A stretch of 64,000 nt of DNA from Plantago ovata (Eukaryota; Streptophyta; Magnoliopsida; Lamiales; Plantaginaceae). A program made the position numbers and the translations under genes. Location: NCBI GenBank assembly GCA_028274465.1, contig CM051458.1:50581253-50645252 (forward strand). The letters run 5' to 3'. Below the pieces are notes generated by a model. It searched no databases and had not been told where the DNA came from. It saw only the letters and a program-made list of their open reading frames with translations. This document shows, one piece after another, positions 56,763-64,000 of the stretch; position 1 is the first letter of the stretch; each line of letters begins with the position of its first letter.

Positions 56763-57968
56763 TGATGAACGTGTATTTTACACTTTCATTTGAGTCTTTT
56801 TCACCTAATTTAGCTATCCTCTATGTTAATTTAGCTATATTTTAGTGCATTTTATTAGAATAGTGTCACGTTTCCCTTTAGTTTGTATTTTACAGGTTTT
56901 GGGTGAAAAACGAGGTTTTCCGGGTAATTATATTGAAGTAGACAAGGAATTGGTGTTCCAAATGCCTTTTTGGACTATCTAGAAGATTCCGGATAGGATT
57001 TGAAGTCTAGGGGTCGAGTCTGAAGGCTAAAAGGTCACTAGAAGGCAAAAACCGAGTCCGAAAAGGAAAAGTAATCCAAAAACGCGTCGAAAATGCGTAA
57101 TCAGCCGACTGGAGGTCCCGGGCAAGTCGCCCGGGACGTGGGGCGAACCGCCCCACACCAGGCGATTCGCCCGGTGTGTGGGGCGACTCGCCCCACACCT
57201 GCCGAATCACTATATATAGTTGCTCAGTTTTCTCCGTTTTTCATACTTTTCCAGACCTTTTCTCTCACCTTTCTCATTAGTTTTAGGTAGGAATTCTCCA
57301 GAGCCTGTTCTGAGGATTCTTAGCTTAGGAGATACTTTTTCTTAGCGTTTTGGAGCTTGTAAGATCGCGATTCTTCGGAGATGGACAACCTTCGGTAACA
57401 TTGTATCTTACAGTTTTTCTATTTATATTTATTTATCTTTCAACATGTTTTCATTCAATCTTGCTATGATTTCTGTTGATTGCATGACATCTATGAGTAG
57501 CTAAACTTCTCGTTGGTGATAGTATGTGATTTCTTAGCGAAGGGTTAATAATTATGCTAATGGCTATATCGCGCATTATAGTTTGAGTTATTGCTTTATT
57601 TCTTTGATCTATCTAAAACCTCTATCTTCGTAGTGTTGAATAATAACGGAACACAATTGGACAATTCATTGATCAAAGATCTCTATGCAAAACCGGGTAC
57701 TTCATGCATGATTATTAACCTGCTATGCTTTGAATGACCATACTATCACCAGCCTCCATTATCTGATAAGAAAAACCTTTGCTAAGTAGTTTGTTGATTT
57801 TATATTCTTAAGTTAGATTAGATAAAGCTAGTTATAGTCCTTAGAGATCGACACTCGAGGTTATTTTACTGCTGCACTACGGTTTTCGTTGTAGTTGTGA
57901 ATTGCCTTTGGCTCAAAACAAATTTATTTGATTAACTGGAATCTGACAAGTTCTAAACCAGTTCATCA
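56763..57968 (+). repeat. 5' LTR of Athila-2
   Basis: TGATGAACG to GTTCATCA, 1206 bases. A GC-rich palindrome string (57116-57200) lies just before a TATATATAG box (57211-57219). Confidence 0.95.
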
Positions 57969-57971
57969 AAT

Positions 57972-57989
57972 TGGCGCCGTTGCCGGGGA
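57972..57989 (+). other. Primer-binding site, Athila-2
   Basis: TGGCGCCGTTGCCGGGGA, the site typical of Athila elements, three bases after the LTR. Confidence 0.9.
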
Positions 57990-58297
57990 CTATACTCCTT
58001 TTTTCTGTTTAGCTTATTTATATTTTCAGCATTCAGTTCCCTACAGAAGAACAGGCTCTGGGGGTTTGCTCTCAGAAAATCTCACTTTCTTACCCTATTT
58101 CTTTCCCCCTATCTTTTTCAGAAAATTCATCAAATCTGATCTCAATTACCTTGCGTGCTTGTGCTCTCGAAGTTCTTGATTACATTGTGTTTGTTTGCAC
58201 TCTTTGTGCTTTTCTTTGCAAATTTTTGTTTTATTTTTGTGGATTCTGCTCCTTGGTTTCTTGTTTCCTCGTGTGCAGAAACTAGTCATACGAAAGG

Positions 58298-59275
58298 ATG
58301 AGTCAACCTCCATTGCTCCGATATGCGATGCCAAGAGGGCCTTGCATAACATTGGATGACGATTGCAGGAATTATGACTTTGATCCTTCGTACTACTCCA
58401 TTCTCTCCATGTTTTCAATGGGTGATGATCCAAGAGGGTTCTTAGACACGTACGAGGAAGGAGTGTTGAGGATACCTCGTGAGAATGAGGAGGGGGTTAT
58501 TTTATCACATGCACAACTTTGTATGAGAGGATTTATGGGAGCCTTGAAAGGGTACGCTCGAAGATGGCTCAGAATCCCGCCGGAAAAATCGTTGCGCACT
58601 TGGGGTGAAGTAACCAGCAAGTTTCTAGAACATTGGGATAGGGACTCACCTCCCGGGTCAAGGGCATGGACGTCTCGCTTTAGTAGTCAGCCACCAGAAA
58701 TCGACATTGCCGATGAAGAGGAATGTGGAGGAGAATCCATTGATGAAGTCTCCTCAGTGCTTAGCTTGGATTCCACGTCCTTACTTGCGGATGTCGAGGT
58801 TGTTGGTCAAGAGGAAGTCGTGGAGGAAGTGACAACTGAATCCATTGCTTCACTTGAGTCAGAAGGTGATGGCGTGAGTTGTGTTGAGGTCGAGGAGCCA
58901 ATCCCTGAAGATTTTGGTGTCTTTGAATCAATTACGGCAGATACTCTTGATCTTGACTCCTACGTTCTGGTCGATGCACCCACCTATGAGTCCCAAAGAA
59001 GTTTTGATCCTATTTACTCTTTTTATTTTCCATCTGATTCCCTTAGTTATTTTTTAGATTTTGTTTTCTTGGTTTTGTTAATTTTAGTTTTCAGGGAATC
59101 GTGGACTTGCTTGAGCAGATACGGAGAGGAGCCAAGGATGGTTCCCAAGATGCGAGGAGTAATGGAACGGATGCACAAGATTCGTTTCCATTTGATAATG
59201 GATAACATTAGTGGTAATGATCTCCTGTCTGACATGTGGAGGGACTATTATGGGGATTTCAATCCCGATAATTAG
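58298..59275 (+). CDS. Athila-2 gag-like ORF with acidic middle and membrane-like segment
   Basis: Open frame of 325 codons. Residues about 25-120 look like an Athila gag core (MFSMGDDPRGFLDTYEEGVL, LKGYARRWLRIPPEKSLRTW, EVTSKFLEHW). Residues about 125-230 are acidic and low-complexity. Residues about 245-265 form a hydrophobic stretch (YFLDFVFLVLLILVF) that could span a membrane. The tail has MERMHKIRFHLIMDN. Full Athila gag is much longer, so this is a short form joined to a different C-terminal part. It appears uninterrupted. The protein may act in trans or may simply be a neutral remnant. Confidence 0.7.
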   Translation: MSQPPLLRYAMPRGPCITLDDDCRNYDFDPSYYSILSMFSMGDDPRGFLDTYEEGVLRIPRENEEGVILSHAQLCMRGFMGALKGYARRWLRIPPEKSLRTWGEVTSKFLEHWDRDSPPGSRAWTSRFSSQPPEIDIADEEECGGESIDEVSSVLSLDSTSLLADVEVVGQEEVVEEVTTESIASLESEGDGVSCVEVEEPIPEDFGVFESITADTLDLDSYVLVDAPTYESQRSFDPIYSFYFPSDSLSYFLDFVFLVLLILVFRESWTCLSRYGEEPRMVPKMRGVMERMHKIRFHLIMDNISGNDLLSDMWRDYYGDFNPDN

Positions 59276-59880
59276 TCTTTTCACATGTCCGCAGCCGACC
59301 GAGGCCAAACCGTTCGGTAACATCTGGTATCACTTTTTATTTACTCATTCTCTTTTGCTAGGGACTAGCTTAAGTTTCATGAGGGGTATGGGATGTGAAC
59401 CATGATGTTAAGTATTGTTTGGCTTTGTGATGTTGAGTATGGTATCTTGTTTTTGTTTGCATTTGCACGTTTACCGCTTTCTTAGTTTTTAGTTGCATAC
59501 ACTACATTCATCCTAGGATAGTCTTGCATGTTTTATGTGGAGTTTATTGCCACATTTTTTGAACTTTTTTATTGGGTAGATTAACTAATTATGACATTAA
59601 TCATATGCTTCATCTCTATGAATTTGTTTGAGGTTTTTCTCGCTTGGCTTGTCACATTTATGTATTGCACTTAGTTAAGCTTGGTAGTCTCGACATCACT
59701 TAGTGGTGTTTTCTCTACTGCGGTTCACGAAGGCCTTTATAATAGGATGATGCATGTTAGGTCTTATGGTTGTTTTCCCGAGTAATTATGTACCTAAGAG
59801 GCAACAAGTCTTCACCTTGTTTAGAGATTGCTAAATGCCTAGGAAGGAGGTAGTGTGAGATTGTGTGATCCTTTGTTTGC

Positions 59881-60022
59881 AACCTATTCTTTCGAATATG
59901 TTTGGGGAGGGGGTTACGCTATCATTAGACTTGTTTTTCATTTCTTAGTGTTTGTGAGTTTATTTTTATTTTTCTTTTTCGTAAAGTTTGTACTCCAACC
60001 TATTCTTTCGAATAGGTTTGGG
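59881..60022 (+). other. Two hairpins with PPT-like GGTTTGGGGAGG, Athila-2
   Basis: At 59881-59902 and 59997-60018: CCTATTC, loop TTTC, GAATAGG (one base changed in the first), each followed by TTTGGGGAGG. The same pair occurs at 18004 and 18117 in Athila-1. Confidence 0.85.
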
Positions 60023-60069
60023 GAGGTCGTTTATATGTCATTTTATTTCTTTTTCGTTGTGCTACTGCT

Positions 60070-60190
60070 GGCTAAAAAAAAAATCAAAAAAAAAAAAAGA
60101 AAAAGAAAAATTCCAGAAAAAAGAAAAAAAAACAGGAAAAGAAAAAAAAAAGAAAAAAAAGAAGAAAGACCCCAAAAAAGCAAAGAAGGG
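60070..60190 (+). repeat. A/G-rich tract of Athila-2
   Basis: About 120 bases of nearly pure A and G on the plus strand, matched by a similar tract at 18200-18310 in Athila-1. The Lys-rich open frames over it are artefacts. Confidence 0.85.
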
Positions 60191-60810
60191 TCCAAAAAGA
60201 GCCAAAGAGCAGTTTAGCAAAGTGTTGTGTCTCATTTTCCAATTCTTGTAATGTTCGTAATCGTGTTGTAATTTTCTATTTTTTCTTTTTGTTTGAGTGT
60301 CATCTGTTCTAGACCACCCTCGTCCTGCCATTCAGGAAGTGGTGAATAGATTAAGGCTTTGCTTGAGAGATGGGTAGAATAGGGGAGTGTTATCTTTTTT
60401 AGGGAACCCTCCTTTGTTTGATGAGAGCCAGTATTGGTTCGACCTCTTTGAGGAAAAGTCTTAACTTGGTGAACAGCAGTAAGTCCTCAGTTTCATAGGC
60501 ACGGGACAACCATTCGTATTTTAACATGTTTCATTATGTCGTCACTGACTAGGTCCAGGTAGAGATGTTACGAGAGACTATCTTGTCTTGACATAAGTGC
60601 TTATGTGAATGTGTATGAGTCAATCGAGGCATTCTTCAACCTATATTTATGTTATGATTTGTATGGTTTATGTTCATATATTTTTTGATAGATTCAATAG
60701 ATTAGTTCATTTCATTTGGCATGAGACTCCATTTTTTGTGTTGCATTGTTTTTTGCATTAGAGTCTAGCTTAGTTGCTTGAGGACAAGCAAAGGTTCGGT
60801 TTGGGGAGTT

Positions 60811-62014
60811 TGATGAACGTGTATTTTACACTTTCATTTGAATCTTTTTCACCTAATTTAGCTATCCTCTATGTTAATTTAGCTATATTTTAGTGCATTT
60901 TATTAGAATAGTGTCACGTTTCCCTTTAGTTTGTATTTTACAGGTTTTGGGTGAAAAACGAGGTTTTCCGGGCAATTATATTGAAGTAGACAAGGAATTG
61001 GTGTTCCAAAGGCCTTTTTGGAGTATCTAGAAGATTCCGGATAGGATTTGAAGTCTAGGGGTCGAGTCTGAAGGCTAAAAGGTCACTAGAAGGCAAAAAC
61101 CGAGTCCGAAAAGGAAAAGAAATCCAAAAACGCGTCGAAAATGCGTAATCAGCCGACTGGAGGTCCCGGGCGAGTCGCCCGGGACGTGGGGCAAACCGCC
61201 CCACACCAGGCGATTCGCCCGGTGTGTGGGGCGACTCGCCCCACACCTGCCGAATCACTATATATAGTTGCTCAGTTTTCTCCGTTTTTCATACTTTTCC
61301 AGACCTTTTCTCTCACCTTTCTCATTAGTTTTAGGTAGGAATTCTCCAGAGCCTGTTCTGGGGATTCTTAGCTTAGGAGATACTTTTTCTTAGCGTTTTG
61401 GAGCTTGTAAGATCGCGATTCTTCGGAGATTGATAACCTTCGGTAACATTGTATCTTACAGTTTTTCTATTTATATTTATTTATCTTTCAACATGTTTTC
61501 ATTCAATCTTGCTATGATTTCTGTTGATTGCATGACATCTATGAGTAGCTAAACTTCTCGTTGGTGATAGTATGCGATTTCTTTGCGAAGGGTTAATAAT
61601 TATGCTAATGGCTATATCGCGCATTATACTTTGAGTTATTGCTTTATTTCTTTGATCTATCTAAAACCTCTATCTTCGTAGTGTTGAATAATAACGGAAC
61701 ACAATTGGAAAACATTGATCAAAGATCTCTATGCAAAACCGGGTACTTCATGCATGATTATTAACCTGCTATGCTTTGAATGACCATACTATCACCAGCC
61801 TCCATTATCTGATAAGAAAAATCTTTGCTAAGTAGTTTGTTGATTTTATATTCTTAAGTTAGATTAGATAAAGCTAGTTATAGTCCTTAGAGATCGACAC
61901 TCGAGGTTATTTTACTGCTGCACTACGGTTTTCGTTGTAGTTGTGAATTGCGTTCGGCTCAAAATAAATTTATATGATTAACTAGAATCTGACAAGTTCT
62001 AAACCAGTTCATCA
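60811..62014 (+). repeat. 3' LTR of Athila-2
   Basis: 1204 bases directly after the polypurine tract GGTTTGGGGAGTT. Partner of 56763-57968. Confidence 0.95.
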
Positions 62015-63437
62015 CTCAGCTGCGCGCGCGCGCCCCCAGGGAGGTTAGGTGGGTCCCGATTTTGGGACCCACTTATAGTTCTAAGGCAATTCAAACTCCA
62101 AGTAGATTTTTCCCATGTGCATATATTAATTCCAAATTAACATATCCTTTCAAATCAAACCTCTATTATATTTCCAAAATATAATCTTTAATTCTATTTA
62201 CATAAAATACAATTAATTAGCCAATTCAATTAATAATTCCAAATCATTAATTGAGCCACAAAATTTTATAATTAATTCCAAATTAATTATAATCCATCAA
62301 TCACAATTAATTCTAAATTAATTGCGATTCCATCTTCAAGGATATTCAGATAAGCTGAATCACCACATAGTGTGACCCATAGGGCCTCATTGTATTAAGC
62401 AAGTCCTAGACTAGGCAAAATGGAATTCCTAGACGGTTCCATTTGCAATATTAATACATGAGAACGTTTGAGAGGTTTCTCAAATCAAACCCTTTCGTTG
62501 CGAAGTCTGTTGCGCTCAACGCGGCGATGGTAACGTCCCTTCATCTGACTGACTCGAATGCATCTAGGATCGATGAAGTGTCTATCCCAATAATACATCC
62601 ATTGAGTTGCATGGTGAATCCAATATCTATTATGACCATCATAATAATATTGATACGCTGGCCAGCGTTATTACCAATCACAACTATGAACGACTATGAA
62701 CAGTGCTCTCCTGTGCTACACATGAGAGATGAATCCTTCACAGAAACACTTATCATCCCCATTTGTATGTAGCCATAATCCTGGATCGTGTCTTGGGTCA
62801 ACTGCTTATTCAGAGCTAACATCGACGGGTCCACCAAGGATATGGGACAACAAATGTGATGATAAAGTCCTGTAAGTCCAAAGGACGACTGGCATCACTT
62901 CGACAACTTACCGGTTCCCATAGACACTTCGGTGTAGAGTATACATCGATGGGAGTGTCCGGCGGGTAACTCCATTGTTCGGTAATCATCCTTCGAACAA
63001 CTATGCACAGTTAAGGGAACGTTTCTTGATTGTCCAACAATCTGTTCCGTGGTCGTGGGATCGGCTCACACTTGCTCCAACAAGTATACCTCCACGCATA
63101 CTAGTCTCAGCTGGTTCATTCAGACCCCTACATCCGAGATGAACCTCGACTAGGGAGAGTTTGGGATAGATGATAACTCACATAGCTCTCACTATCTGTG
63201 TGATCGGTCATCTATCCGAGGGGACATGTTTAATATCAATACAGACAGGAATAGAGATATGACATGCTGCATGCCTGGTGTAATATAAATATGAAAGCGA
63301 TACTCAATAGTCAAACAACAGACATGTATTATATTACGTTGACCTGTGTAATAGTACATATATGCCCTCTATAAGGGATGCATGCCCTTAATAAGGACTG
63401 TCTCTAGGACATATACACTATTAATCTCCCACTTGGA

Positions 63438-64000
63438 CTAGAGCCAGTCACCTTTATGCTTAATACCCAGATTAGCATAATGTCTTAAGTGGACATCCAC
63501 TGATAAGACCTTGGTGAAAGGATCTGCCACGTTGTCCGTGGTGGAGACACGTTCTATACTAACTTCTCCTCTATCAATAATCTCACGTATAACGTGATGC
63601 TTTCTAAGTACATGTTTGTTCTTGTTTGTAGATCTAGGCTCCTTGGCTTGAGCGACGGCGCCCGTATTGTCACAATAAATCGTTATTCGACTAGGAGCAG
63701 GAACAACCCTCAATTCCTTCAAGAACTCTGAAATCCAGACAACTTCTTTCGATGCTTCTGATGCAGCAATGTACTCGGCTTCTGTGGACGAGTCAGCAAT
63801 CGTGACTTTCTTAGAACTCTTCCAACAGATAGCTCCTTCGTTCAATTTGAATACGTATCCTGTCTGTGACTTAAAGTCATCAGGATCTGATTCAAATCCA
63901 GCGTCGAAGGTACTTAAGAATGTTCTTTACAGCAGTCCATTGAGGTACTCCTGGATTCTGTTGGTGTCGACAAGTGACACTAAGCGCATATGCCACATCG
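63438..64000 (-). pseudogene. Ty1/copia RNase H, C-terminal end of pol
   Basis: Minus strand: KVTIADSSTEAEYIAASEAS, ITIYCDNTGAVAQAKEPRST, then KHHVIREIIDRGEVSIERVS and VADPFTKVLSVDVH, the typical copia RNase H with its TEAEY and CDN motifs. The K.RTKHI.-like block and NVADPFTK fit the Tork/TAR branch. The polypurine tract lies just after the stop. The N-terminal side continues out of the window; fossil status beyond it is unknown. Confidence 0.88.

Larger units (their letters stand above)
56758..62019 (+). mobile_element. Athila-2: short gag-only Athila element, looks whole
   Basis: Element 56763-62014 (5252 bases) flanked by CTCAG (56758-56762, 62015-62019). 5' LTR 56763-57968, primer site 57972-57989, gag-like ORF 58298-59275, long 3' non-coding region with hairpins, polypurine tract, 3' LTR 60811-62014. 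The LTRs show about twenty differences over 1.2 kb by eye, so about 0.6-1.3 million years with common plant rates. There is no pol, so it was moved by proteins of a full Athila. Structurally whole as a non-autonomous form. Confidence 0.95.
56070..63423 (-). repeat. 3' LTR of the copia element, split by Athila-2
   Basis: Two parts, 56070-56762 and 62015-63423, rejoin in register with the solo LTR at 28388-30475 once the Athila-2 element and one CTCAG copy are removed. The internal edge on the minus strand reads TAATAGTGTATATGTCC. Confidence 0.9.
56070..64000 (-). mobile_element. Ty1/copia element (Tork/TAR-like), 3' end, with nested Athila-2
   Basis: The 3' LTR (56070-63423, about 2.1 kb without the nested element) is followed on the right by a polypurine tract and the RNase H end of pol, which continues past the window. 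Minus strand. It is the same family as the solo LTR at 28388. It landed in an Athila-1 LTR and was later hit by Athila-2. Whether the element is otherwise complete cannot be judged here. Confidence 0.9.

Noticed and set aside
57007-57290. Small open frames on both strands around the GC palindromes (also 61055-61338, 16274-16657)
   Set aside because: LTR promoter sequence repeated in each Athila-2 LTR; no coding signal.
59855-60251. Lys-rich open frames
   Set aside because: Translation of the A/G-rich tract of Athila-2; the matching tract at 18074-18340 behaves the same way.

Overview
This window is repeat-dominated plant nuclear DNA, most likely from a eudicot. The evidence is plant-specific LTR families (Tekay/Del chromovirus, Tat and Athila of Ty3/gypsy, a Ty1/copia element, a TRIM), a CACTA element with CACTACAAGAAA ends, a FAR1-type Mutator-like element (MULE), an L1-type LINE and a class II plant small heat-shock-protein pseudogene. 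No intact ordinary host gene was found.

Layout: 1-6151 is a Tekay chromovirus copy on the minus strand, cut by the window start and holding a partial copia LTR. 6195-6287 is an (AT)n tract. 6288-8547 is a copia remnant (minus) and 8548-9252 the 3' part of a LINE. 9253-17785 is a Tat element (plus) with an Athila-2 solo LTR in its integrase region. 17786-20234 is the 3' end of an Athila-1 element. 20235-31111 is a second Tat element (minus) holding a CACTA transposon (21146-24266) and a copia solo LTR (28388-30475). 31112-40981 is a non-LTR island of MULE-like ends, a SINE-like repeat, a heat-shock pseudogene, hairpins, tandem repeats and a two-exon minus-strand gene. 40978-53483 is an Athila-1 LTR split by a TRIM and by a near-complete 10.6 kb Tekay chromovirus. 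53484-55041 is a FAR1-type MULE remnant. 55042-64000 is a three-level nest: Athila-1 3' end, then a copia element (minus, running off the window), then a short gag-only Athila-2 element inside the copia LTR.

Target-site duplications read directly: CACGC (Athila-2 solo LTR), AAG (CACTA), AAAGG (copia solo LTR), TTGTA (TRIM), GTACG (Tekay), CTCAG (Athila-2 full element). They fix the insertion order. The Athila-2 element and the second Tekay copy are young by their similar LTR pairs.

No single exciting pathway is claimed. The most unusual signals are: repeated hairpins followed by copies of the polypurine-tract motif inside Athila elements; GC-rich palindrome strings just upstream of TATA boxes in two Athila LTR families of different sequence; tRNA-like Pol III A/B boxes in Tekay LTRs; an extra coiled-coil/acidic ORF in the Tekay leader; a gag ORF with a membrane segment in the short Athila; a CACTA with a clean three-exon gene; and near-perfect foldback hairpins in the MULE island. 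All ages and similarities are by-eye estimates.
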